Shown here: positions 9,372 to 17,496 of the stretch, one piece after another
Position numbering within the stretch: the stretch's first letter is position 1
Layout of the letters: each line of letters opens with the position of its first letter
Source: Kangiella taiwanensis
GTDB taxonomy: Bacteria; Pseudomonadota; Gammaproteobacteria; Enterobacterales; Kangiellaceae
Direction: 5' to 3'
Assembly: GCF_020005165.1 (NCBI RefSeq)
Contig: NZ_JAHCLT010000003.1
Location: 310,001-374,000, forward strand
DNA length: 64,000 bases
Program-made: the position numbers and the translations under genes
Notes under the pieces: generated by a model
What the model was told of the DNA's origin: nothing
Seen by the model: only the letters and a program-made list of their open reading frames with translations
The model's database searches: none

Positions 9372-9627
9372 ATTCTGAATCAAGTTCAGAATGACAATAC
9401 TTAAGTATAGTAAACGTAGGGTACGTTATAACGCACCATTGAAATTAGCTTAGCCCCTGGTGCGTCAAGGCGCACCCTACCTAATAGCTTCGTCATTGCG
9501 AGCGCTATCACAATAGCGCGCGGCAATCTATTGATGTGAGATTACCGCGTCGCATTAAAATGCTCCTCGTAATGACGGACTAGGCCAATGGGGTGGGTTA
9601 GACGCTAGTCGTAACCCATCTTACGAC
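9372..9627. repeat. Stack of four different palindromic intergenic repeats
   Basis: Four inverted repeats lie back to back. (1) 9372-9392: ATTCTGAA, TCAAG, TTCAGAAT, perfect. (2) 9416-9480: imperfect arms of about 23 bases, GTAGGGT...ACGCACCA against TGGTGCGT...ACCCTAC. (3) 9491-9577: CGTCATTGCGAG...CTCGTAATGACG with an inner arm pair GCGGCAATCT/AGATTACCGC. (4) 9594-9627: TGGGTTA/TAACCCA overlapping GTCGTAA/TTACGAC. They resemble the small palindromic repeats scattered in many gammaproteobacterial genomes. The rest of 9233-9628 holds no gene I can support. Confidence 0.7.
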
Positions 9628-9628
9628 T

Positions 9629-10303
9629 TTATCGACACTGCATCGAAATAAATCCATCGCCATCGACATCTAAGTCACCGACGGTTCTGGCATTACAATC
9701 CTCATCAATACCGTTTGAGTCACAAATTTCTTTATTCCCGGGGCTTCGTTTTGGATCATTGTCATCACAGTCGTCACCGCCACAATGCATCGCGGCATAA
9801 CCATCACCATCTTTATCTTCACAAGCAACCTTGCACTTTTTCTCTCGCTCAAAGCATAAGCCACTGTCACATGGTGGTTCGCCCGGAACGCAAGTCCCAT
9901 TACCCGCGGAAGAGTTAACACGGTACTGCCCGTCTGTGCGGCAAACTTCTTCACCATTACAAAAAACACCATCTGAGCAATCGGCATTGGTGTTGCAGCG
10001 ATTTCGGTTTTGCTCAGCTTCGGCTTTCTCAAGATACATATTGTAAGCCTTAGTATTCACACAGGCACAGATATCAAATCGCATCTTGCGTTTCCAGCGC
10101 TTTAATTCGGTTTCAGTTTTACCACATCGGCATTTTTCAACCTGACAGCCATAACCTGATTTTTCTTCATAGGCACTACAAAACTGTCTCGCTTTATCTT
10201 GCGCATCAGCGTGAGCAGGAGCCGACACGAATAACAAGGTGGCAACTAACCATAAGACTGCAGCAACGGCTGTAGACAATAATGATGTTATTAATGTTTT
10301 CAT
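9629..10303 (-). CDS. Secreted Cys-rich MopE-like calcium-motif protein
   Basis: A 224-residue exported protein of unknown function. It opens with a signal peptide (hydrophobic core about residues 8-28, ending APAHA), then a Cys/Lys-rich region, a CNTNADCSDGVFCNGEEVC block of the kind found in myxobacterial-type surface proteins, and a C-terminal metal-binding motif of the MopE type: DKDGDGYAAMHCGGDDCDDN followed by EICDSNGIDEDCN. A second repeat begins (DVDGDGFISMQC) but the protein stops at once, where such repeats normally continue with Asp/Cys residues. The stop abuts the palindromic repeat stack, so the C-terminus may be truncated. It is the second gene of a pair, starting 11 bases after the gene at 10315-10917. 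Confidence 0.75.
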   Translation of the reverse strand: MKTLITSLLSTAVAAVLWLVATLLFVSAPAHADAQDKARQFCSAYEEKSGYGCQVEKCRCGKTETELKRWKRKMRFDICACVNTKAYNMYLEKAEAEQNRNRCNTNADCSDGVFCNGEEVCRTDGQYRVNSSAGNGTCVPGEPPCDSGLCFEREKKCKVACEDKDGDGYAAMHCGGDDCDDNDPKRSPGNKEICDSNGIDEDCNARTVGDLDVDGDGFISMQCR

Positions 10304-10314
10304 GATCGCTCTCC

Positions 10315-10917
10315 TTAATCCCGACCGTCACAGTTTTCATCGACGTTATTATTGGGTATATCAGTGGCTCCTGGGTGTATTGTTGGACTCTTGTCATTGC
10401 AGTCTCCAACATTATCTGAATAGCCTGGCGGCTTAGCACAAGCATAATATTCTTTGGATGGGTCACCCCAAAGGTCTGAGTCAGCATCTAAGTAATATGT
10501 ATTCAAGACACCATCATCAATATCACCATTGCAGTCATTATCTTTACCATCACAGACTTCTTTTTCCTGTGGATTAATAGCAGGGTCACGATCGTTGCAG
10601 TCCCACAGAAGCTCATCAAAAGCTGTATTTTGGCTTTTCAACCGAGTATTCGCTTGCGCCTTGACATTGACACCCTTAGCAGTTGATTTAACTCTTAGGT
10701 TATGGGCCTTGAGCTTTTTTTGATACTCAGTATTCGACAGCATTTTAACTTGTCCTACTTTTTTAACGTCTTTAAGCACTTTTGGGTTAATAGCTTTAAC
10801 AGTGTTAGTACTCTTGATCCGTTGGCTTTTAATTTCTTCGGCAGACTGACCGACGTGAGGCCATAAAAGGAAGGTTGAAATAGCGATAATAGTCGCTAGA
10901 AAAGATGCTTTACTCAT
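10315..10917 (-). CDS. Secreted MopE-like calcium-motif protein
   Basis: A 200-residue exported protein, first gene of the pair. The ATG at 10917 is chosen over one 19 codons upstream because AGGGGA precedes it and a signal peptide begins there (MSKASFLATIIAISTFLLWP, cleaved near GQSA). After a basic Lys-rich region come two Asp/Cys repeats of the MopE/thrombospondin type-3-like kind: DCNDRDPAINP...EVCDGKDNDCNGDIDDG and, at the end, DCNDKSPTIHPGATDIPNNNVDENCDGRD. These motifs are expected to bind Ca2+. The partner and role are unknown. Unlike its neighbour, its final repeat is complete. Confidence 0.78.
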   Translation of the reverse strand: MSKASFLATIIAISTFLLWPHVGQSAEEIKSQRIKSTNTVKAINPKVLKDVKKVGQVKMLSNTEYQKKLKAHNLRVKSTAKGVNVKAQANTRLKSQNTAFDELLWDCNDRDPAINPQEKEVCDGKDNDCNGDIDDGVLNTYYLDADSDLWGDPSKEYYACAKPPGYSDNVGDCNDKSPTIHPGATDIPNNNVDENCDGRD

Positions 10918-11121
10918 AAATAGTTCCCCTACACAATGGTTCCAATTTCCTCTGGATGACCTTATTTTTACCACATACCAATAACTTCTTCCTATACAGC
11001 TGTCACACTAATTTCATCGACAAACGTTAGACTTAGGTCTCTCAGCAGGATGTATTTCGCTGCATTTAGCATTAGTTTTGCTTATCAAAACCAGCTTATT
11101 CTGCAATAAAACTAGTGTCAG

Positions 11122-11137
11122 TTTACGTTAACGTAAA
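11122..11137. promoter_or_regulatory. LiuR-type operator upstream of keto acid dehydrogenase operon
   Basis: TTTACGTTAACGTAAA is a perfect 16-base palindrome, 142 bases before the E1 alpha start. It has the spacing and core expected of the MerR-family LiuR operator known to control branched-chain amino acid catabolism in proteobacteria. No liuR gene is in the window. The rest of 10918-11279 appears to be promoter and leader; I see no gene there. Confidence 0.65.
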
Positions 11138-11279
11138 TCTCACTATACAAATTCGCTAAAAATACGTACAATCGGCGTCGCTAAATATTAGATTGAACCT
11201 TAGGGGATAGGTTAGATTCAAACGATAACTCTTTGTAATCTAATCAATTTAGCCCCCTTCAATAAAGGAGAATGTAGCC

Positions 11280-12356
11280 TTGACGACTACAACTGTTGCT
11301 TCTTTCGAGATTGAGTATCATCAATATCTTGATGCTAACGGCAAGCCTGCGAAAGACATTCCTGAGTTTGCTAAAGACATGAACACCATGCGTGAGCTTT
11401 ATCGTGACATGTACAAATTGCGTGTATTCGATGCCAAAGCTTATGCATTACAGCGTACTGGTAAAATGGGTACCTACCCTGCTTCATTGGGTCAGGAAGC
11501 TATCGGTATCGGTTATGGCGACGCCATGACTAAAGAAGATGTGTTGATTCCATACTACCGTTCTACAGGCGGTCTTCTAAAGCATGGCGTGACCATGGAA
11601 GAGATTTTGCTGTACTGGGGTGGTGACGAAGCGGGTTCTAACTACTCAGTAGCCAAAGAAGACTTTCCTATTTGTGTTCCAATCGCTAACCAAATCATTC
11701 ACGCCTCTGGCGTTGCGAAAGCGATTCAAATGCGTAAACAAAAGCGCGCAGTTGTGACTGAAATCGGCGAAGGTGGTACTTCGGAGGGTGATTTCTACGA
11801 AGGTATTAACGTTGCTGGAATTTGGAACCTTGGCGTGGTGTTCTTCATCAACAACAACCAATGGGCAATTTCAGTGCCAACGGATATCCAAACCGCTTGT
11901 GAGACTTACGCGCAGAAAGCTATCGCAGCTGGCGTAGAAGGTATTCAAGTTGATGGTAACGATATCGTTGCGGTTCGTGAAGTTGCTAATTACGCGCTAG
12001 AAAAAGCACGTAACGGCGGCGGCCCTACGGTGATTGAAGCCATTACCTACCGTCTATGTGACCACACAACGGCGGATGATGCGTCGCGTTATGACGATCC
12101 GAAAGTTAAAGAAGAAGCTTGGAAAAACGAACCTCTCGTTCGTCTTCGTAAGTATCTTGAGAAAAACAAAGCTTGGTCTGATAAAGACGAAGAAGCGATG
12201 AAAGAAGAAGTGGCTAAAGAAGTTGATGCTGCGGTGAAAGCTTATGAAGCTGCTCCGAAGCCAACGCCTGAATTGATGTTCGATCATCTTTATGCAGAAC
12301 TTCCTGAACTAACCAAGCCTCAGCGCGAAGCGGCTATCAAAAGAGGTGCAAAATAA
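11280..12356 (+). CDS. 2-oxo acid dehydrogenase E1 alpha (branched-chain type)
   Basis: Thiamine-diphosphate-binding alpha subunit of the E1 decarboxylase of a branched-chain 2-oxo acid (or pyruvate) dehydrogenase complex. The start is TTG at 11280, nine bases after GGAG; no ATG fits. At 358 residues it is typical. Visible motifs are YPASLGQEAIGIG and IPYYRS near the active site, and EGGTSEGDFYEGINVAG leading to FFINNNQWAIS for ThDP/Mg2+. It overlaps the E1 beta start by one base and heads a three-gene operon with a LiuR-type box upstream, which favours branched-chain substrates over pyruvate. A pyruvate role cannot be excluded from sequence. Confidence 0.88.
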   Translation: MTTTTVASFEIEYHQYLDANGKPAKDIPEFAKDMNTMRELYRDMYKLRVFDAKAYALQRTGKMGTYPASLGQEAIGIGYGDAMTKEDVLIPYYRSTGGLLKHGVTMEEILLYWGGDEAGSNYSVAKEDFPICVPIANQIIHASGVAKAIQMRKQKRAVVTEIGEGGTSEGDFYEGINVAGIWNLGVVFFINNNQWAISVPTDIQTACETYAQKAIAAGVEGIQVDGNDIVAVREVANYALEKARNGGGPTVIEAITYRLCDHTTADDASRYDDPKVKEEAWKNEPLVRLRKYLEKNKAWSDKDEEAMKEEVAKEVDAAVKAYEAAPKPTPELMFDHLYAELPELTKPQREAAIKRGAK

Positions 12357-13336
12357 TGGCGGCGATTACTTTAATTGAAGCTGTAAATGCAGCGATGGCG
12401 TATGAGCTTGAGCATGATCAAGACGTGGTACTATTCGGTGAAGACGTGGGTAAAAACGGCGGTGTATTCCGTGCGACCGACGGCTTACAAAAGAAGTATG
12501 GTAAAGAGCGCGTAATCGATACGCCTCTAGCTGAATCGATGATTGCTGGTTTGGCTGTTGGTATGGCCGCACAAGGCATGAAGCCAATCGCTGAAATGCA
12601 GTTCATGGGCTTTATCTTCCCTGCTGTTGACCAAATCTTCTGTCACGCGGCACGCTTACGTCACCGTACTCGTGGTCGTATCACTCAGCCAATGGTTATC
12701 CGTGCTCCTTATGGTGGCGGTATCCACGCGCCTGAGCACCACTCTGAGTCTACAGAAGCCTTGTTCTCACACATTCCTGGCTTGAAGGTTGTGATTCCTT
12801 CTAACCCATCACGTGCTTACGGCTTAATGCTGGCAGCGATTCGTGATCCTGACCCGGTGATTTTCTTAGAGCCAAAGCGTGTTTACCGTATCGTGAAACA
12901 CGAAGTTGAAGATAACGGCGAAGAATATCCTCTTGAAGCCTGTTTCGTTGACCGTGAAGGTAGCGACATTACGCTTATCTCATGGGGCGCAATGATGCAC
13001 GAAACGCTTCAGGCAGCTGAGAAACTAGCGGCTGAAGGTATCGAAGCAGAAGTTATCGACGTAGCCACCGTTAGCCCTATTGATATGGATACGATTTTAG
13101 AATCTGTTGAGAAGACTGGTCGCGCTTGTATCATCCAAGAAGCACCGAAATCTGGCTCAGTTGGCTCGGAAATTGCAGCTGAAATTGCTGAAAAAGGCGT
13201 ACTAAATCTATTAGCACCAATTGGTCGAGTTTCAGGCTACGACACTGTTATGCCATACTATCGTTTAGAAAAACAATATATGCCAACCGTCGACCGAATT
13301 CTTGACGAAGTGCGTACGATTATGGAGTACAAATGA
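12356..13336 (+). CDS. 2-oxo acid dehydrogenase E1 beta (branched-chain type)
   Basis: Beta subunit that completes the E1 heterotetramer with the preceding gene. It has 326 residues, the standard length. The N-terminal transketolase-like domain has LFGEDVGKNGGVFRATDGL and the AESMIAGLAVGMA helix, and MVIRAPYGGGIHAPEHHSES is the conserved segment near the active-site His. The C-terminal transketolase domain is complete (EGIEAEVIDVATVSPIDMDT). TAATG couples its start to the alpha gene, and its last codons overlap the start of the E2 gene, so the three subunits are translationally coupled. Confidence 0.92.
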   Translation: MAAITLIEAVNAAMAYELEHDQDVVLFGEDVGKNGGVFRATDGLQKKYGKERVIDTPLAESMIAGLAVGMAAQGMKPIAEMQFMGFIFPAVDQIFCHAARLRHRTRGRITQPMVIRAPYGGGIHAPEHHSESTEALFSHIPGLKVVIPSNPSRAYGLMLAAIRDPDPVIFLEPKRVYRIVKHEVEDNGEEYPLEACFVDREGSDITLISWGAMMHETLQAAEKLAAEGIEAEVIDVATVSPIDMDTILESVEKTGRACIIQEAPKSGSVGSEIAAEIAEKGVLNLLAPIGRVSGYDTVMPYYRLEKQYMPTVDRILDEVRTIMEYK

Positions 13337-15090
13337 AACAGTTCAATTTACCCGATTTAGGCGAAGGTTTACCGGATGCGGAAATCGTTCGCTGGTTAGT
13401 TAAAGAAGGCGATACCGTGACTGTTGACCAACCGATGGTTGAAATGGAAACGGCAAAAGCTGTGGTCGAAGTGCCCTCTCCTTTTGCTGGTCGTATCGCA
13501 AAGTTACACGGCCAAGAAGGCGACGTAATCAACACTGGCGATTTACTCGTCAGCTTTGGTGATGGCGCGGTAGCCGAAGACGATTCGTCTGAAGAGAGCG
13601 CTTCTGAAGAGAGCGCGCCTGCTGAAAGCTCAGAATCAGAAGTATCTGCAGAGGCATCTACTGACGATGTCGTCGGCGATACGTTCATGCTTCCTGATCT
13701 TGGTGAAGGTTTACCGGACGCAGAAATCGTTCGCTGGTTAGTTAAAGAAGGCGACACTGTTACTGTAGATCAGCCTATGGTTGAAATGGAAACTGCTAAA
13801 GCCGTAGTTGAAGTTCCATCTCCTTTTGCCGCTAAAATTTCCAAGCTATACGGCCAGGCTGGTGACGTAATTAATACCGGCGACCCATTAGTTGAATTCG
13901 GTGGTTCTGGCTCTGGCTCGAAAAAAGCAGCGCCTAAGAAATCATCTGATAAAGAGTCCGGCGAAGAAAAACGCGCAGACAGCGGAACCGTTGTAGGCGC
14001 CGTTGAAGTTGGTAACAACGTTGTTGCTGAAACGACAAACTCAGTAGTTAAAGCATTAGCTCGTAAGTTAAAAGTTGATCTGACGCAAGTCAAAGGCACT
14101 GGCAAGGACGGCGCTATCACGCAAAAAGATGTGCGTGAAGCAGCGAAAAACGGTACTGGCGCTGCTAAAGCTGAAGCTGCTCCAGTAGCACAGCAAGAGT
14201 CAGGATTCGACACTAGTAATCCTCTTGCTTACAAAGCATCACCAGCAGTACGCGCATTAGCTCGTAAGCTTGGTGTTGACTTGGGCAACTGCCAAGCGTC
14301 TGGCCGCAAAGGTTCGATTACGCGTGATGACGTGGAAAATGCCTCTAAAGGCAGTTCTGCGCCAGCTTCTAGCCAATCAGCTCAGTCATCAACAAGCTCA
14401 ACAACGTCAAGCACGCCATCAAGCACTGGTGGCTTGCCAACGTTGAACGTTGAAGTAAAACCTGAAACGGTTCGTGGCGTTCGCCGAGCGATGGCGATGG
14501 GCATGGCCCACTCACACTCAACTGTTGTTCCAACGACATTGGTTGAAGATGTGGATATTTCAGCATGGCCAAAAGGGACTGACTCATTAGCGCGTTATGT
14601 TCGCGCATTGGTTACCGCAGCAAAAGCCGTACCAGCAGTCAACGCTTGGTTCGATGGCGAGAAGTTTGAGCGTCTATTGCACCCTAACGTTAATGTTGGT
14701 ATCGCAGTAGATTCTGGCGACGGCTTATACGTACCAGTAGTACACAATGCCGATCGCATGAGCATGACTGATGTTCGCGCACGCGTTCAGGATCTTCGCC
14801 AAAAGATTGAAACAAAATCTCTTAAGCAGGACGATCAGCAAAACGCAACGATCACCCTGTCGAACTTTGGTTCAATCGCTGGCCGTTACGGCACACCAGT
14901 CGTATCGCCACCACAGGTAGCGATTCTAGGCACTGGCCGCTTCCGTAATGAACTGAAGTTAACCGATAAAGGCATCACTAACGCAAAAATGCTGCCATTG
15001 TCGCTAACCTTCGATCACCGCGCCTGTACTGGTGGTGAAGCAGCTCGCTTCCTAGCAGCTGTAATGGAAGATCTGCAGAAAGCTCAGTAA
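13333..15090 (+). CDS. Dihydrolipoamide acyltransferase E2 with doubled lipoyl and binding domains
   Basis: Core acyltransferase of the complex: carries the acyl group on lipoyl arms and hands it to CoA. It has 585 residues in this order: lipoyl 1 (about 2-76, lipoyl Lys42), acidic Ser/Glu linker, lipoyl 2 (about 117-190, Lys156), linker, a first E3/E1-binding domain (236-272), a second one (302-339), Ser/Thr linker, and the catalytic domain (375-585). Residues 6-52 and 120-166 are identical over 47 positions. Two peripheral-subunit-binding domains in one E2 is unusual. The catalytic His562 is in FDHRACTGGEAARF, where the usual Asp or Asn of HRxxDG is Thr566. No E3 gene follows; a terminator does. 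Confidence 0.92.
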   Translation: MKQFNLPDLGEGLPDAEIVRWLVKEGDTVTVDQPMVEMETAKAVVEVPSPFAGRIAKLHGQEGDVINTGDLLVSFGDGAVAEDDSSEESASEESAPAESSESEVSAEASTDDVVGDTFMLPDLGEGLPDAEIVRWLVKEGDTVTVDQPMVEMETAKAVVEVPSPFAAKISKLYGQAGDVINTGDPLVEFGGSGSGSKKAAPKKSSDKESGEEKRADSGTVVGAVEVGNNVVAETTNSVVKALARKLKVDLTQVKGTGKDGAITQKDVREAAKNGTGAAKAEAAPVAQQESGFDTSNPLAYKASPAVRALARKLGVDLGNCQASGRKGSITRDDVENASKGSSAPASSQSAQSSTSSTTSSTPSSTGGLPTLNVEVKPETVRGVRRAMAMGMAHSHSTVVPTTLVEDVDISAWPKGTDSLARYVRALVTAAKAVPAVNAWFDGEKFERLLHPNVNVGIAVDSGDGLYVPVVHNADRMSMTDVRARVQDLRQKIETKSLKQDDQQNATITLSNFGSIAGRYGTPVVSPPQVAILGTGRFRNELKLTDKGITNAKMLPLSLTFDHRACTGGEAARFLAAVMEDLQKAQ

Positions 15091-15111
15091 TATTATTTCG
15101 AGCTATTAAAT

Positions 15112-15143
15112 AAAAAAGCGCGGTATGAAAACCGCGCTTTTTT
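15112..15143. terminator. Bidirectional terminator
   Basis: AGCGCGGT/ACCGCGCT arms with A-tract and T-tract, between the E2 gene and the convergent Sel1-repeat gene. Confidence 0.85.
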
Positions 15144-15157
15144 CTTATTAGGCCCCT

Positions 15158-16555
15158 TTACTTGCAAATATCTTTATAAATACTGTTATAAATATCATTC
15201 GACCTAATCGTTCTCCACTTATCGCTAGCCTCACCTTTCTCAACGTTCTTTTCGTTGTACACCGACGAGCCGCTATAAAGTTTATATCGTGCGACTTTAT
15301 ACTTTTTAGTTGAGCAATACATTAGTGTGCCTAGTATCGCTTGGTCATACTTCTGACTGCGGCCAGATACAGCCGTGAAATCCTCTTTAATAACCACCAT
15401 GCGAAGAGACTGATTATTTGTTGGCCGGAACCACTCTGGCGCGTAATAAATCTTGGCATTACTGTCAGATTTAGAGACATACCGCCAGCGAGAGTTCGCG
15501 TCATACTTATTGATCATCCACTCAAACCACTTTAGCTTTCCTTGCTCGATGCCTTCATTGATCGCGTACTCAGCCCAATCAATGGCGTGTTTAAGACTTT
15601 TCTTTACGCCATGACCATAGTAGTAATTTTCGGCAACACGAATCGGCGCTTGATAATGCCCTTCAAGTGACGCCATTCTCATATAACGATGACCGCGCGG
15701 AGCTTCATCTTGTCCCATCAAGGCTATTCCGTACTGATACATGGCATCAACATTCCCTAAATCAGCTGACATTTCCAGTAAATAAGTCATACGGTCATGC
15801 CCGCCATCCACCCATAAGCCCAAACGGTATAGTTCGGCTAAAGCAAGCAGGAAACCTGAGTCTTCCTTTTTTATCGCAAGGGTTTCGGACGTTGATATAG
15901 CCTGGCGCGCAACATCGTTAACGTGGCTGTTAATGCCTTGTGAGTTATAAATGGCTAGAAGTTCAGCTGCATGCTGTGTCTTGTTGTACTTCTGCAAAAA
16001 GCCACTAATACTCAGAACCAATTTATTCGTATCGCTCTTGGCGCTTTGACTCAACGCTTGTTTTGACCATTTGTATGACTCTTCAAAATTCTGAATGCCT
16101 AGGCTTGGCTCTAAATAAAACAGGCCTAAACGCATAGCGCTTTGAGGTAAAGCTCTGGCAGCAAATTTATGCCACTTAATGGACTTTTGTATATCCTTCT
16201 TGACGCCCTGCCCTGTTAGATACATTTCTGCGAGTTGGTACTGGTAGGGCGCAAACTTAGTTATATTCTTTTGCGTCTCACTCATTTCACCAAGCATAGC
16301 AAGTGGCTTGATTAATCGAGCGACTTTTTTGGGGTCATAAAACTCTTTACTGCTATAAATATTAATCAAATAATCACGCCCCTCATTGGATCCCCACTGG
16401 ACGGACTGCTCAAACAAGTTAATCGCTTTTTGATAACTTTTATTTTCCCACGCTTGTTTGGCTTGATTTAAGAATTTTTCTGACTTTGAAGATGCTTCGG
16501 CGCTAGAGAGCCCCAATAGCATAATAATTACAGCGATAGACTGTAGTAGTTTCAT
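15158..16555 (-). CDS. Secreted Sel1-like repeat protein
   Basis: A 465-residue exported helical-repeat protein. The signal peptide is MKLLQSIAVIIMLLGLSSAEA. The rest is built of Sel1/TPR-like repeats, for example QKAINLFEQSVQWGSNEGRDYL, LAEMYLTGQGVKKDIQKSIK and VAENYYYGHGVKKSLKHAIDW, a fold that binds other proteins. The C-terminal roughly 90 residues leave the repeat pattern and contain paired aromatic residues. Partners are unknown. It lies 72 bases upstream of the 16628-17251 gene end on the same strand, and the pair could be co-transcribed. The function is not deducible beyond a periplasmic scaffold or adaptor. Confidence 0.82.
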   Translation of the reverse strand: MKLLQSIAVIIMLLGLSSAEASSKSEKFLNQAKQAWENKSYQKAINLFEQSVQWGSNEGRDYLINIYSSKEFYDPKKVARLIKPLAMLGEMSETQKNITKFAPYQYQLAEMYLTGQGVKKDIQKSIKWHKFAARALPQSAMRLGLFYLEPSLGIQNFEESYKWSKQALSQSAKSDTNKLVLSISGFLQKYNKTQHAAELLAIYNSQGINSHVNDVARQAISTSETLAIKKEDSGFLLALAELYRLGLWVDGGHDRMTYLLEMSADLGNVDAMYQYGIALMGQDEAPRGHRYMRMASLEGHYQAPIRVAENYYYGHGVKKSLKHAIDWAEYAINEGIEQGKLKWFEWMINKYDANSRWRYVSKSDSNAKIYYAPEWFRPTNNQSLRMVVIKEDFTAVSGRSQKYDQAILGTLMYCSTKKYKVARYKLYSGSSVYNEKNVEKGEASDKWRTIRSNDIYNSIYKDICK

Positions 16556-16627
16556 TGAGTTTCCTTATTGGATGAAGCATCCAACTGACGTTGTGATTGC
16601 CTGGTTAGCTTGGCCAAAGAAACACAC

Positions 16628-17251
16628 TTAAGGGCAGGACTTAGAATAGTTTCCCACTTTCAGTCTAATCTTTCCACCGGCAGCTTTGGTAGAATCCACG
16701 AGGAGTACTCTCTTTCCTCGCTTTCCTAAGCACTCCTTCCACTCATAAATGACTGACAGTTGTTCTTTCTTTACTGTTTTATTCCAGTTACCGACATAGG
16801 TCCCATCTATTGCGTCAGAAATCTTTTTGGCCGGAGTTTGTTCAGCTTGCTTCTTTCTGCGGGCTTCTAACATACAAGACAAGCTACAGCGATCATCCCC
16901 GTTGAAGGTTATGTGGGAGGCACTATAACTGTGGTAATCATAATACCCATTATCCCTAACTTTAATATGCTCTATCTTTGCTTGTCCCTTTCCTAAAGAG
17001 TAAGTTGACTGGTACTCTGATAGGGCTGGATAGATGCCTCCCGCTATCTCTTTGCGTTCACGGCTTCTCACCAAATCTCCTTTGATGCCCTTAAAGTTAT
17101 TCGATGCGGCTTTAAGTAATGCTCGTACGTGCTTTTGAACGGTATCCGCGTTGGGTAAGTCAATCGCGCCTTTATCACTAGCAGATACCACTGAAAACAT
17201 CATGCCACCCACTAATATTGAAGCCAGTATTGTTCTTAGTAACGAATCCAT
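16628..17251 (-). CDS. Secreted protein of unknown function
   Basis: A 207-residue protein with an N-terminal signal peptide (hydrophobic core LLRTILASILVGGMMFSVVSAS). The mature part is basic and holds four Cys: two in DRCSLSCMLEARRKK, one in WKECLGKRGKR and one in the C-terminal KSCP; they could form periplasmic disulfides. No known domain is recognised. It lies upstream of the Sel1-repeat gene on the same strand, so a shared transcript is possible. The 245 bases before it, shared with the prolyl oligopeptidase promoter, show no further gene. Confidence 0.7.
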   Translation of the reverse strand: MDSLLRTILASILVGGMMFSVVSASDKGAIDLPNADTVQKHVRALLKAASNNFKGIKGDLVRSRERKEIAGGIYPALSEYQSTYSLGKGQAKIEHIKVRDNGYYDYHSYSASHITFNGDDRCSLSCMLEARRKKQAEQTPAKKISDAIDGTYVGNWNKTVKKEQLSVIYEWKECLGKRGKRVLLVDSTKAAGGKIRLKVGNYSKSCP

Positions 17252-17496
17252 AATTATTCCCTCTGGTGTTAGGTGGTTTTAATTAAGAACCCACCTTTTA
17301 TGTATTTTTTCCCCTTTACATAATACCGAAAACGAGAACCAGTTCAAATTTCGCACCTGCATGATGGTGTTCGTCCACTTTAAACCTGACAAATTTCACC
17401 TGTAGGAGCTGTAATATTTCTACACATTTCAATCCTAGCGCTACCTCGTAGCCTTTGCTATTCTCAGTCGGTTAATTAACAAAATGGAGTCATTGT

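Noticed and set aside
9372-9627. CRISPR array
   Set aside because: The repeats here are four different palindromes, not one direct repeat with regular spacers, and no cas genes are present.
10206-10487. Minus-strand frame bridging the two MopE-like genes
   Set aside because: It overlaps both real genes in another frame and lacks signal peptide and Asp/Cys motifs.
13320-14213. Two long minus-strand frames opposite the E2 gene
   Set aside because: They are Ser/Pro-rich shadows of the repetitive lipoyl and linker coding sequence, without ribosome sites.
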